Below, piece after piece: positions 37,639 through 45,931 of a DNA stretch of 64,000 nucleotides (position 1 is its first letter; the number at the start of each line of letters is the position of its first letter). The position numbers were made by a program, and so were the translations under genes. Origin of the DNA: GCA-2786165 sp964625775 (GTDB lineage Bacteria; Pseudomonadota; Gammaproteobacteria; Legionellales; Legionellaceae); assembly GCA_964625775.1 (NCBI GenBank), contig CAZVEH010000001.1, positions 33,720 to 97,719 on the forward strand, written 5' to 3'. The notes beneath the pieces are model-generated. The model was not told the DNA's origin, ran no database searches, and saw only the letters and a program-made list of their open reading frames with translations.

Positions 37639-37675
37639 AAACGCTGTGAGTCACAACATTAGACTCACAGCGTTT
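37639..37675. terminator. bidirectional terminator
   Basis: A perfect 14-bp stem, AAACGCTGTGAGTC (37639-37652) and GACTCACAGCGTTT (37662-37675), lies between two convergent genes. A and T runs flank the stem, so it can work in both directions. Confidence 0.85.
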
Positions 37676-37692
37676 GAGTGAAACTGATCAGT

Positions 37693-38583
37693 CTAACGTG
37701 ACATTGGTTCCGACGTTGTGCTTGTAAGCATTTGCTCTTGGTTGGTCAGAGAGGCCGTAGGCTGTTCGGGCGTTAATCCAAAGCTTCCGAAACGTTGGAG
37801 CAAGCTAACATAAATACCTCGAGACACCTGGGTTGATTCAACAGGGGATCCTTCAGCTATCGGGTTACTATGCGCTTGATATTTTCCGATCGCATTATAG
37901 ATGCCGGTACCTGCTATCATCATACCGCCAATTACCAAAGCTGCCAGCATCACAGGGTGAAGTTGTAAACCCACCCACAGAGCAAACTGAGGATTAAACT
38001 GTAGCATTCCACCAAAGAGAGCCAGCCCAGATCCAGCGACCATCATGAGAGATGGCTTGATGTAGGGGGCGTAGGTTTGGAAACGGGTTTTTGGTGCGGT
38101 TTGAGCAAACCTTTGGATATTTTCATCGATACTGTTATTTTGTGTTTCAGTATGACTATCCAATGTTGCAGTATTACTGTCTAATGGTCTAGTATGACTT
38201 TCTTCCGGCTGAATGTGTGTTTTTGCATACATGGTTTGTTGTGAGGTAATCAATTCACGTATGGCGATAATTGTGCCTTGACTAAGTCTACTGTGTTGGG
38301 TCATCAGAGTATCAAAAAATCCTAATGGCTTATCACTAGGTAGCTTCATTTTTGGATTTAATTTGGTAATTCTCTGATAAACAGGGAAGGTGGACAAATC
38401 GTTAAACAATGTTGAAAATAATGTTGTTTTACGATCCTGTCTTTTGGGTAGCATCTCTAAAAAAATTTTTTTATTCTCGGCAAGTGTTTGTTTAGAAGAG
38501 CTTGCGAATACCTTATCTAACTGTGTATATATTGCATTATTGTGTTTGTATTGTTTATATTGTTTTTCATTCTGGTTTATCAT
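37693..38583 (-). CDS. unknown protein with a membrane hairpin, effector-like
   Basis: From ATG 38583 (GAGGA eight bases upstream; an earlier TTG at 38640 is less likely) the protein has 296 residues. The first 150 are hydrophilic, with a short degenerate repeat rich in His, Thr and Ser (SHTRPLDSNTATLDSHTETQ). Two membrane helices follow at about 192-215 (PSLMMVAGSGLALFGGML) and 225-245 (VMLAALVIGGMMIAGTGIY). The C-terminus is polar. A cytosolic head plus a membrane hairpin is common in Dot/Icm effectors that sit on host membranes. No family is identified. Confidence 0.5.
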   Translation of the reverse strand: MINQNEKQYKQYKHNNAIYTQLDKVFASSSKQTLAENKKIFLEMLPKRQDRKTTLFSTLFNDLSTFPVYQRITKLNPKMKLPSDKPLGFFDTLMTQHSRLSQGTIIAIRELITSQQTMYAKTHIQPEESHTRPLDSNTATLDSHTETQNNSIDENIQRFAQTAPKTRFQTYAPYIKPSLMMVAGSGLALFGGMLQFNPQFALWVGLQLHPVMLAALVIGGMMIAGTGIYNAIGKYQAHSNPIAEGSPVESTQVSRGIYVSLLQRFGSFGLTPEQPTASLTNQEQMLTSTTSEPMSR

Positions 38584-38735
38584 ACCGAAGTTCCTCGAAA
38601 AATTAAGCACAACATGCCTTGATTGTTTCAAATAAGGCAAATAAGAGGGTTTATTGTATATAATTTGACACCAAAGATCAATATACTGATCTAAATATGC
38701 TCAAAATAAAATAATAATGGTCAATCATGTATGAG

Positions 38736-38765
38736 TTGAATTCTGTGTTTGAGATCACGTATACT
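38736..38765 (+). promoter_or_regulatory. promoter for rpoH
   Basis: TTGAAT (38736-38741) and TATACT (38760-38765), with an 18-base spacer, lie about 40 bases before the rpoH start. A good sigma-70 match. Confidence 0.6.
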
Positions 38766-38805
38766 TACCGTGGATTATTTTTTGGTCTAAAAAGCGGAGA
38801 ATCAT

Positions 38806-39678
38806 ATGAGTTTGTCGTTGTCTTTGTCAACTTTGAACTTACCTATAGGCAGTCTTGAGGCGTATATTCATCGAGTAAATCAAATTCCGTTGTTGACGGC
38901 GGAAGAAGAGCTTGAGTTTGCGACGCGCGTGCAAGAACATGGGGATTTAGAAGCTGCTCGCTCCTTGGTGTTGGCTCATTTGCGTTACGTGGTGCGTGTG
39001 GCGCGAGGTTATATGGGCTATGGCTTACCCTTGAGTGATTTGATTCAAGAAGGCAATGTGGGCTTAATGAAAGCCGTCAAACGCTTTGACCCTAAGGTGG
39101 GTGTGCGTTTGGTATCGTTTGCGGTGCATTGGATCAAAGCCGAGATTCATGAATTTGTGTTGCAAAATTGGCGTATCGTCAAAGTGGCAACCACCAAGGC
39201 CCAACGAAAATTATTTTTCAATCTACGTCATATGAAAAAGCGTTTGGGGTGGATGAATTACGAAGAAGTGGATGCGATCGCCCAAGACTTAGGCGTGAGC
39301 CGTGAAGATGTCTTGGTGATGGAACAACGTTTAAATGCAATGGATGAATCGTACGACGCTCGTGATGCAGAAGAGGATGATCATGCTTATAGAGCAGCTC
39401 CTGCAGAGTATTTACAGGACAAACGTTCCAACCCTGCTTTGTTGTTTGAACAAGAGCATACAGACCATTATGATCATGATCGGTTGCACACAGCTTTGGC
39501 CTCTTTAGATGAGCGTAGTCAAGACATTTTACGTCAACGCTGGCTTAGTGAAGACAAGGCCAGTACCTTACATACCTTGGCCCAGCAATATGGCGTTTCA
39601 GCAGAGCGTGTGCGTCAATTAGAGCAATCTGCGATGAAGAAATTACGATTGCTGTTGACGGATTCGAGCCAGGCTTAA
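38806..39678 (+). CDS. rpoH: heat-shock sigma factor sigma-32
   Basis: RpoH directs RNA polymerase to heat-shock promoters. The 290-residue protein shows region 1.2/2 with [41 protein letters not shown], region 2.4 with [24 protein letters not shown], the RpoH box around [13 protein letters not shown] and region 4.2 with [21 protein letters not shown]. The length is typical. Its usual partner ftsYEX lies 4 kb upstream here, separated by the effector-like genes 34559-38583, which suggests insertion into the conserved ftsYEX-rpoH order. Confidence 0.97.
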   Translation: MSLSLSLSTLNLPIGSLEAYIHRVNQIPLLTAEEELEFATRVQEHGDLEAARSLVLAHLRYVVRVARGYMGYGLPLSDLIQEGNVGLMKAVKRFDPKVGVRLVSFAVHWIKAEIHEFVLQNWRIVKVATTKAQRKLFFNLRHMKKRLGWMNYEEVDAIAQDLGVSREDVLVMEQRLNAMDESYDARDAEEDDHAYRAAPAEYLQDKRSNPALLFEQEHTDHYDHDRLHTALASLDERSQDILRQRWLSEDKASTLHTLAQQYGVSAERVRQLEQSAMKKLRLLLTDSSQA

Positions 39679-39792
39679 ACCCTAACCATCCCTAGGATAG
39701 ACGCAGAACAGAGCGGGCGATGTTTTGTGCCTATCTTTTCTCAATTTTTCAAAAGATGTGATATTGTTCGCATTTATTTACAAGGACTTTAC

Positions 39793-41094
39793 ATGAAACC
39801 TATTGATCATATGGTACACGCGAAATGGTTGGTCACTGGAGAAATTGATCAACGCGTTTTAGAAAACCATTCTATGGTGATCCATCAGGGCATGATTCAA
39901 GACATTCTACCTACCGTAAAGGCCAAAGAAACTTACCAGGCGACCCGCGTTGACGACTATCCTTATCATGCGGTGATGCCGGGATTGATCAATGCGCATA
40001 CGCACCTGGGTATGAATTATTTTCGTGGGTTAGGCAGCGATTTGATGCTGATGGATTGGTTGAATGATTATATTTGGCCGGCGGAAAAAAAATGGTTGTC
40101 GCAAGAATTTGTACGTGACACATCGCTATTTGCTATGGCAGAGATGATTCGTGGTGGTACCACCTGCTTCAATGATATGTTCTATTTTCTGCAAGCAACG
40201 GCAGAAGCGACAGAAATGGCAGGCTTGCGTGGTTTTATTGGTATGACGGTGATTGAGTTTCCCACCGCTTGGGCGCAAACCACGGAGGAATATTTTGACA
40301 AAGGCCGTGAATTTTATGAGCAGTACAAACAACATGCTTTTATTACGCCAACCTTTGCTCCTCATGCGCCGTATACGGTGTCTGATCAGTCTTTTTTACG
40401 CATCAAAGAATTAGCGGATGCCTGGCAGGTAAAAATCAATGTGCATTTACATGAAACTCAAGACGAAATTGCACAGTCGATGACCCAATATAACAAGCGC
40501 CCTATAAAGCGGTTGCAAGATCTTGGTTTATTATCGCCGCAATTGTTGGCGATTCATGCGTCACAATTGAACGAGGAAGATATAGAAATCCTCAGCCTTA
40601 CTCAGCCTCATATTGTGCATTGTCCTGAATCCAATATGAAACTGGCGAGTGGTATTTGTCCTATCGAGCGTTTGAAAGCAGAGGGCTTGAATGTCGCATT
40701 AGGAACGGATAGCGTTGCCAGTAATAATGATTTGAATATGATCAGCGAGATGCGAACTGCGACCTTTCTTTCAAAAGTATCTACTTTAAATCCAGTCAGT
40801 TACAATGTAGATGATACTTTAGCGCTTGCAACCCTGAATGGCGCAAAAGCTTTGGGCATTGACCACCTTGTGGGATCGTTAAAAAAGGGAAAAGCAGCAG
40901 ATTTTATCGCGATTAATTTGGATGAAATTGAAACATTACCCGTGTATGATCCCCTAATCCAAACGATTTATTCGAGCAGCCGTCAGCAGGTAACCGATGT
41001 TTGGGTGGCAGGTAAGCAATTGATGAAAAATCGTGAGTTGTTAACGCTAGATGAACAAGCGTTAAAAGAAAAAGCCCGTTTCTGGAGACCATAA
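39793..41094 (+). CDS. mtaD: TRZ/ATZ-type amidohydrolase (MTA/SAH deaminase-like)
   Basis: The 433-residue enzyme belongs to the metal-dependent amidohydrolases that deaminate 5'-methylthioadenosine or S-adenosylhomocysteine. Zinc ligands are seen in INAHTHLGMNYFRGLGSD, NVHLHETQDEI and GTDSVASNNDLNM. The start ATG 39793 follows CAAGGA; the longer frame from 39727 is unlikely. Substrate specificity among this group (MTA, SAH, chlorohydrolase types) cannot be settled by eye. A small gene follows after one base, then a thioesterase. Confidence 0.85.
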   Translation: MKPIDHMVHAKWLVTGEIDQRVLENHSMVIHQGMIQDILPTVKAKETYQATRVDDYPYHAVMPGLINAHTHLGMNYFRGLGSDLMLMDWLNDYIWPAEKKWLSQEFVRDTSLFAMAEMIRGGTTCFNDMFYFLQATAEATEMAGLRGFIGMTVIEFPTAWAQTTEEYFDKGREFYEQYKQHAFITPTFAPHAPYTVSDQSFLRIKELADAWQVKINVHLHETQDEIAQSMTQYNKRPIKRLQDLGLLSPQLLAIHASQLNEEDIEILSLTQPHIVHCPESNMKLASGICPIERLKAEGLNVALGTDSVASNNDLNMISEMRTATFLSKVSTLNPVSYNVDDTLALATLNGAKALGIDHLVGSLKKGKAADFIAINLDEIETLPVYDPLIQTIYSSSRQQVTDVWVAGKQLMKNRELLTLDEQALKEKARFWRP

Positions 41095-41095
41095 C

Positions 41096-41281
41096 ATGAA
41101 TGAATTTGATATTGATAAAGCGTATGTAAGCCCTTATGATAAGTTTTTGGCTAAATTTGATCGTGAGCATGCTTTGTCTGAATCGCAGTTGAAAGAAATC
41201 AAAACCTATCAACGAATTAATGCGTTGCGAGATGGTGTGGTGCAACCGTCCGATACAGAAAAACTGTGGGATAAATTTTAA
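41096..41281 (+). CDS. small conserved protein of unknown function
   Basis: The 61-residue acidic product (MNEFDIDKAYVSPYDKFL, ending TEKLWDKF) starts two bases after the amidohydrolase stop and ends two bases before the thioesterase, so it is surely translated in this operon. It may belong to a short Legionellales family first named in Coxiella (CBU_0585-like), but I recall that only loosely. No motif or signal peptide is visible. Confidence 0.7.
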   Translation: MNEFDIDKAYVSPYDKFLAKFDREHALSESQLKEIKTYQRINALRDGVVQPSDTEKLWDKF

Positions 41282-41283
41282 TC

Positions 41284-41715
41284 ATGGCTATCTGGTTTCG
41301 GGAGATCACTGCAGCGGAATTAAATCAGCGTGCTGAGAATACCATGTCGGCATTTCTGGATATCGTATTCACCGAAGTAGGCCCAGACTATTTGGTCGCC
41401 ACCATGCCGGCCAGTCCTCGTACCCGGCAGCCCTTGGGTATCATCCACGGCGGGGCATCGGTGGTGTTGGCCGAGAGTATCGCGAGTACAGCTGCCAATA
41501 TGGTGGTTGATTTTGATCGCTATTACTGTGTGGGGCTCGAAATCAATGCCAATCATTTGCGTTCCGTGACGGAAGGTGTGGTCACAGCTGTGACTCGACC
41601 TGTGCATCTAGGTCGCTCGACCCAAGTTTGGACCATTGAATTGTCCAATGAAGCGGGTCAACCTACGTGTATTTCGCGTATGACGGCTTGTGTGATGACC
41701 AGAAAACCAGCCTAA
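41284..41715 (+). CDS. hot-dog fold acyl-CoA thioesterase (YdiI/EntH type)
   Basis: The 143-residue protein has the hot-dog thioesterase signature: MPASPRTRQPLGIIHGGASVVLAESIASTAANM, with the catalytic-region HGG and Glu, then GLEINANHLRSVTEGVV. This group (PaaI/YdiI/EntH) hydrolyses aryl- and acyl-CoA. In gammaproteobacteria YdiI acts in menaquinone synthesis; substrate here is unknown. It is the last gene of the amidohydrolase group. Confidence 0.88.
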   Translation: MAIWFREITAAELNQRAENTMSAFLDIVFTEVGPDYLVATMPASPRTRQPLGIIHGGASVVLAESIASTAANMVVDFDRYYCVGLEINANHLRSVTEGVVTAVTRPVHLGRSTQVWTIELSNEAGQPTCISRMTACVMTRKPA

Positions 41716-41944
41716 TCCTCTTTGTTCATCCATTCCTAACTCAGGAAGCCGTTGAAAATTGTTAAAACCACAATAAGCACTATTTCTGCGTTTGGGCAAG
41801 GTCACTTCATTCATCAATAGATTCGCTGGTGTCATTTGTTGCCCTGTGCTGGAGATGACTAGTCCTTTATGAGTTTTACCTAAATCCAAATGAACCATTT
41901 TTCCCAGCATTCACTGAGCGGTAGAAATAAATTTATTGATATGA

Positions 41945-41973
41945 TTGACAAGGTTCTTTATTTGGAATTAAAT
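41945..41973 (+). promoter_or_regulatory. putative promoter of the RiPP cluster
   Basis: A perfect -35 box TTGACA (41945-41950) and TTAAAT (41968-41973), with a 17-base spacer, lie about 85 bases before the first small ORF of the cluster. The -10 match is modest. The rest of the 41716-42056 gap holds no gene I can support. Confidence 0.45.
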
Positions 41974-42003
41974 ATAGAACTATTCAGGATGAATAACTGG
42001 AAT

Positions 42004-42041
42004 AATCCTAAATGTCTAATGGAATAGTCATATTTAGGATT
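42004..42041 (+). promoter_or_regulatory. 10-bp inverted repeat in the RiPP leader
   Basis: AATCCTAAAT (42004-42013) and ATTTAGGATT (42032-42041) form a perfect inverted repeat with an 18-base spacer. It lies between the putative promoter and the ribosome-binding site (AAGGAG, 42048). It may be an operator or an RNA hairpin controlling the cluster. Confidence 0.5.
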
Positions 42042-42056
42042 TTACGCAAGGAGTGA

Positions 42057-42203
42057 ATGATGGACTATACAACCAACCACGTTTTGACCAAAGTCTTGGT
42101 CTTTCTTTCAATAAATCCCGCACTTAACGATGATGGTCAAAGTAAACCCTCATTGCGCACAATCCAATCTCTAAGCGATAAGGAGCCGATATGGATTCTT
42201 TAG
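42057..42203 (+). CDS. short leader-like ORF before the RiPP precursor
   Basis: The 48-codon frame (MMDYTTNHVLTKVLVFLSIN ..., ending PIWIL) has a strong AAGGAG site three bases before its ATG. Its last 13 bases overlap the start of the precursor gene in another frame, which would couple the two. It has no GG motif, so it is probably not a precursor. It may be a leader peptide or a second small product. Confidence 0.45.
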   Translation: MMDYTTNHVLTKVLVFLSINPALNDDGQSKPSLRTIQSLSDKEPIWIL

Positions 42204-42352
42204 ACCATAGAGTGTTGGCCTATGATTTAGCGACTGCGTTGGATCCAATCGATTTGGATCAGATCGCTGGAGGACGGGGTGGCCCGTCTCATATGCCAAC
42301 GATTCAGCCCACCGGAGATGTCTTGTCGTTAGATATGACGCTAGATTACTGA
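42191..42352 (+). CDS. putative graspetide (RiPP) precursor peptide with double-glycine leader
   Basis: The 53-residue peptide starts at ATG 42191, five bases after AAGGAG (42180-42185). Residues 1-28 form a leader rich in Asp and Leu ending LDQIAGG, the double-glycine cleavage motif of C39 peptidases. The 25-residue core begins RGGPSHMPT and holds hydroxyl residues S33, T37, T41, S46, T50 and acids D43, D48, D52, spaced as would suit ester cross-links made by an ATP-grasp ligase. It is followed by that ligase and a C39 ABC exporter. The gene is short and easily missed. The class assignment is inference from context. Confidence 0.75.
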   Translation: MDSLDHRVLAYDLATALDPIDLDQIAGGRGGPSHMPTIQPTGDVLSLDMTLDY

Positions 42353-42424
42353 TAGGTTCGATAAAAAATAGCGAGGCATGGAAGAACTTCGCAATTTTTT
42401 TCTTAAACAGGACGCAACTACTCA

Positions 42425-42530
42425 CCCGTTCGCCCTGAGGAGCCGCTTTGCGGCGTCTCAAAGGGTAATGTATTTGAAAGTAAGCCTTTGAGACGATGCT
42501 CCGTATGGTCCTTGGGCCGAACGGTTCGGG
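42425..42530. repeat. long inverted repeat between precursor and ligase
   Basis: The left arm (42425-42465, starting CCCGTTCGCCCTGAGGAGCC and ending TCTCAAAGGG) pairs imperfectly with the right arm (42485-42530, starting CCTTTGAGACG and ending CCGAACGGTTCGGG). It resembles dispersed REP-like elements of proteobacteria. It separates the precursor from the ligase gene and may act as an attenuator or RNA stabiliser. Confidence 0.7.
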
Positions 42531-42591
42531 TGGCGAGAGCGGTTACAACCGGACTGACGCAAAACCTCGTAGTTTTGAATATGGAGATGGT

Positions 42592-43698
42592 ATGAAGTTT
42601 TTAATTCCAACCGAGCCCGACGACACGCATGCGATTTTAGTCAAATTGGCATTAGAAACACTAGGTCATCAAGTGATTTTGATGTTCACGGCTGATTGTC
42701 CCACATTGCAAAAAAACTCTGTGTTTATCGATACGCAACGTTATCAATGGCAAAGTGTAGATGCGCAAGATACGGTTTTAGAAAATGACTATGATGTTGT
42801 TTGGTGGCGAAGAGCCAGGAGGCCCTATGTACCCAAAGAAAATGTACATAGCCAGGATTATGCCTTTGTGGTCAAAGAAAATATTTTATTTTTTGAGTCA
42901 TTTACGTCTAATTTGGCATCCCAAGCTTGGTGGGTCAACAGCAAAGAGGCTGCATCACGTGCTAATTTTAAGCTCTTGCAATTAAAAATTGCCAGTGAAT
43001 GTGGGCTGACAATCCCAACCACGCTATGTTCTAACGATCCACAAGAAATCAAACAGTTTTTGATGACCTATGATCCATTGGGTGTGATTTACAAGCCGAT
43101 GTGTTCGTATTTTTGGTTTGAAACTTCACAAACGAAAATCACCTACACGGCGCGAGTCAAAGACGATGGTCTACCTAAAGAGTCGTTGTTGCAAACACTG
43201 CCAGGTATTTTTCAAGTTGAAATCAAAAAGAAATTTGAACTGCGTATCACCTGTTTTGGTCATTATTTGGTAGCAGCTAAGCTCAACTCTCAAAAGCATC
43301 CAGATGGTCTTGTGGACTGGCGAGCGATTCGGGGCGCAAAAATGATGGTCGAGTCCTTTGAATTACCAGAGACAATTGCTCAAAACATTCGTCTTTTTAT
43401 GCAGCGTATGGGACTGGTGTTTGGCGCCTTTGATGTGATTGTGACACCTGAGGATGACTATGTGTTTTTAGAGGTGAATGAACAAGGCCAATTTTTGTGG
43501 CTCGAAGAATGTAATTCGGATTTTAAAATGTTAGATATTTTTGTTCAGTTTTTACTCCAACGTTCGGTGGATTTTCAATGGGATGCCTCCCGTTATTGTC
43601 ACAGTATAGAGCGGTATCGATCACAGATGCAAACGCTCTATGAGCACAATATCCAACGCCATGTTCAACTGAATACCCAAAAAACGCACCATGTTTAG
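42592..43698 (+). CDS. MvdD-like ATP-grasp RiPP ligase
   Basis: The 368-residue enzyme matches the MvdC/MvdD group of ATP-grasp ligases that form omega-ester or omega-amide cross-links in microviridins and other graspetides. Visible features are the N-terminal MKFLIPTEPDDTHA, DVVWWRRARRPYVP, the KLLQLKIASECGLTIPTTLCSN segment, the ATP-binding VIYKPM, DWRAIRG and, near the end, GAFDVIVTPEDDYVFLEVNEQGQFLWLE with metal ligands. I chose ATG 42592, six bases after GGAG; the longer frame from 42496 starts inside the repeat. Substrate should be the peptide at 42191. Confidence 0.88.
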   Translation: MKFLIPTEPDDTHAILVKLALETLGHQVILMFTADCPTLQKNSVFIDTQRYQWQSVDAQDTVLENDYDVVWWRRARRPYVPKENVHSQDYAFVVKENILFFESFTSNLASQAWWVNSKEAASRANFKLLQLKIASECGLTIPTTLCSNDPQEIKQFLMTYDPLGVIYKPMCSYFWFETSQTKITYTARVKDDGLPKESLLQTLPGIFQVEIKKKFELRITCFGHYLVAAKLNSQKHPDGLVDWRAIRGAKMMVESFELPETIAQNIRLFMQRMGLVFGAFDVIVTPEDDYVFLEVNEQGQFLWLEECNSDFKMLDIFVQFLLQRSVDFQWDASRYCHSIERYRSQMQTLYEHNIQRHVQLNTQKTHHV

Positions 43699-43870
43699 GC
43701 CTAGGCATACCTCCGCCATCTTAATCATCGTAGAGATCTCCTTAGGCTTGAGTAGATCTTAGCTTTACTAGGGATGGCGAGTCATTGAATACAACCTGAT
43801 GTGTCATTCCAGGGCGTGTGACAATCCTGAGTTAAAGAATGACCTTGGTATTTTCGTAAGAGAGATTTGG

Positions 43871-44923
43871 ATGAAATATCCCATGATTTTGAGTGTATTG
43901 ATCTGCCCTGTGAGCGGGTGCGCCGATGATATTGTTGATGTACATGGGTTGGAAGCAAAACAGGCTCAAGAGGTGCTGCAAGTTTATGCGCCACGAGTGC
44001 GGCGTCTTGAAATGGGGTTGATGAGGGAGGTTGTGAACATGAATTTAGGAAAACCACATCTGAATCTAAAAAGGTATCAACAACTGCTCTCTCAAAAAAA
44101 ACGGTTGATTGCTGAAATACAACACGCGGGCCATTTTGCTTTTGTAGATTTGCAAACCGTTCATTACGCTAGACATGACCCTATTTATACCACCATAGAA
44201 ATTATTCCACGCCGATCATCGGCACGTATGCATTTTTTATCGGAGTCGGCACCTACCATCGATACAAAACCTCATGATGTGATCGAACTGATGCGTCACT
44301 ATACTGCTTTATCGATGCACTTGTTACTGACACAGCAATTGGATCCGCAGGATAAGGCGTGTCCATTCTACCATTGTGTGGTGTCCTTTCAGCATCCGCA
44401 ATTAAAACCTTATTTGGCACTTTTTCGCCAAGGGGTATTAGAAAAAAAACAAAGCATTCTTGATACCCTGGCCCAAGATCCTAATTCTGAGCGACGTGCA
44501 GCCGCGGCTTTTCTCATCGGCTTCTTTTCCTCACCCCATGACATCATCACGCTGTTATCAGCGCATGTCGACGATCCGGATTATAGGGTGCGTAACAGTG
44601 TGCTCCGAGTCATAGGGGCTACCTTGGATAAGGCCCATTTTACTCATATGGATCCAAAGCCTTTCATTGGCTTGCTGGATTCACCCTATGTGACCGATCG
44701 TAATAAAGCATTACAGATTTTGCGGGTGCTGGCAAATTCGCGACAAGCACAAAAAATCATTTGTCAGCAGGGCGGTCAACAATTGCTGCGGTTACTGCAA
44801 TTGACGCAACCTAATAATCATAATTTGGCGTATTTGATTTTAAAAAAAATCAGTCATGAGCATTTTGGGGATCAGCAGTTTGATCAATGGAAATCATGGA
44901 TGTTACAACATCAGGAACGATAG
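43871..44923 (+). CDS. HEAT-repeat-like putative lipoprotein of the RiPP cluster
   Basis: From ATG 43871 the protein has 350 residues. It starts MKYPMILSVLICPVSGCADD, a short hydrophobic head with a possible lipobox (VSGC), though the core is weak. The middle is of unknown fold. The C-terminal third reads as HEAT/ARM repeats: ERRAAAAFLIGFFSSPHD, DDPDYRVRNSVLRVIGATLD, YVTDRNKALQILRVLANSRQ. Its stop is one base before the HlyD-like gene. It could be an immunity protein, a scaffold for maturation or a modifying factor; no enzyme motif is seen. Confidence 0.6.
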   Translation: MKYPMILSVLICPVSGCADDIVDVHGLEAKQAQEVLQVYAPRVRRLEMGLMREVVNMNLGKPHLNLKRYQQLLSQKKRLIAEIQHAGHFAFVDLQTVHYARHDPIYTTIEIIPRRSSARMHFLSESAPTIDTKPHDVIELMRHYTALSMHLLLTQQLDPQDKACPFYHCVVSFQHPQLKPYLALFRQGVLEKKQSILDTLAQDPNSERRAAAAFLIGFFSSPHDIITLLSAHVDDPDYRVRNSVLRVIGATLDKAHFTHMDPKPFIGLLDSPYVTDRNKALQILRVLANSRQAQKIICQQGGQQLLRLLQLTQPNNHNLAYLILKKISHEHFGDQQFDQWKSWMLQHQER

Positions 44924-44924
44924 G

Positions 44925-45929
44925 ATGAAACGCCAGTCTCTCGATAAAATTGTGCCCCCAGTAGCTTTTAACAGGCTGTATGGTGCTGTGAGCATCAATA
45001 TCCCAGTACCTTATAGCATGATGATCACCGTTATCTCAGTCTTGTTTGGACTGTTTGTGACCTATAGCATGGTCACTGATTTTACACAATTGTATGTGGT
45101 GAAAGGATATTTAAATGCCAAATCCGGCATTGTTTCCGTTTATCCGCTTCATTTGGGGGTGATCAAGCAATGTTTGGTCAAAGAAGGGCAACATGTCAAA
45201 AAAGAGCAGGCATTATACATCGTAGATACTGCTCAAAATGATCATGCCTCGTATCAGACGACCTACCGTCTTTTACAAAAAAGGGTGCAACATATTGAAC
45301 AACAGATCAAGGTCAAAAGACTTTATCTGCAAACCTTAGATGCGTTATTAAAAAAGCATTATGTGTCTTTGATTACCTATCAATCCTTACAAGATCAAAT
45401 AAGCACTTTAGAGGCCAGTCGTCACGCTGTTCGCATGACGCTCCTGCGTCACCAACAATCGCGTACTTATGTGGTTCGCGCGCCGATCATGGGTGTTATA
45501 TCAAGCTTGCAATTTGGAGAAGGCCAACACATCGATCGCAGCAAAGCTTTGTTAACGATCATACCTTTTCCTGCAGAATTGGTGGCTCAACTCTATATTC
45601 CCGTTTCAAAATCAGGTTTTTTAAAAACAACTGAACCCATTGCTTTGCGCTATGATGCATACCCATATCAGCATTTTGGTGTGGCAAAGGCGCAAATTGT
45701 GAGTATGACGCGCAGTGTTTTGAGTGATCGTGAGGAAGAGAAGCCGATTCAGATTGGAGAACCGTACTATAAAGTCATTGCGCGCTTAGACAAACAATCT
45801 ATTCGTTTAGAGGGTCGCTCGCAGCGGCTACAACAAGGCATGACATGTTCGGCGCTTATTTCTGGCGCACATAAAAAACTATGGCGTTGGATGTTTGACC
45901 CATTTTATCGTTACTCAGGTGGTGGATAA
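44925..45929 (+). CDS. HlyD-family membrane fusion protein
   Basis: The 334-residue protein is a periplasmic adaptor for the ABC exporter that follows. It has one N-terminal membrane helix (about 31-50, MMITVISVLFGLFVTYSMV), a lipoyl half with HLGVIKQCLVKEGQHVKKEQAL, a coiled-coil hairpin (about 105-180) and the second lipoyl half VRAPIMGVISSLQFGEGQHID, then a beta-barrel region. This matches CvaA/HlyD-type adaptors of bacteriocin export. ATG 44925 is placed one base after the previous stop; two bases separate its stop from the exporter. No TolC gene is seen nearby. Confidence 0.88.
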   Translation: MKRQSLDKIVPPVAFNRLYGAVSINIPVPYSMMITVISVLFGLFVTYSMVTDFTQLYVVKGYLNAKSGIVSVYPLHLGVIKQCLVKEGQHVKKEQALYIVDTAQNDHASYQTTYRLLQKRVQHIEQQIKVKRLYLQTLDALLKKHYVSLITYQSLQDQISTLEASRHAVRMTLLRHQQSRTYVVRAPIMGVISSLQFGEGQHIDRSKALLTIIPFPAELVAQLYIPVSKSGFLKTTEPIALRYDAYPYQHFGVAKAQIVSMTRSVLSDREEEKPIQIGEPYYKVIARLDKQSIRLEGRSQRLQQGMTCSALISGAHKKLWRWMFDPFYRYSGGG

Positions 45930-45931
45930 GC

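Noticed and set aside
41608..41910. 100-codon minus-strand frame after the thioesterase
   Set aside because: A third of it is antisense to the thioesterase; the rest is not recognisable. It could be a relic but I cannot support a gene.
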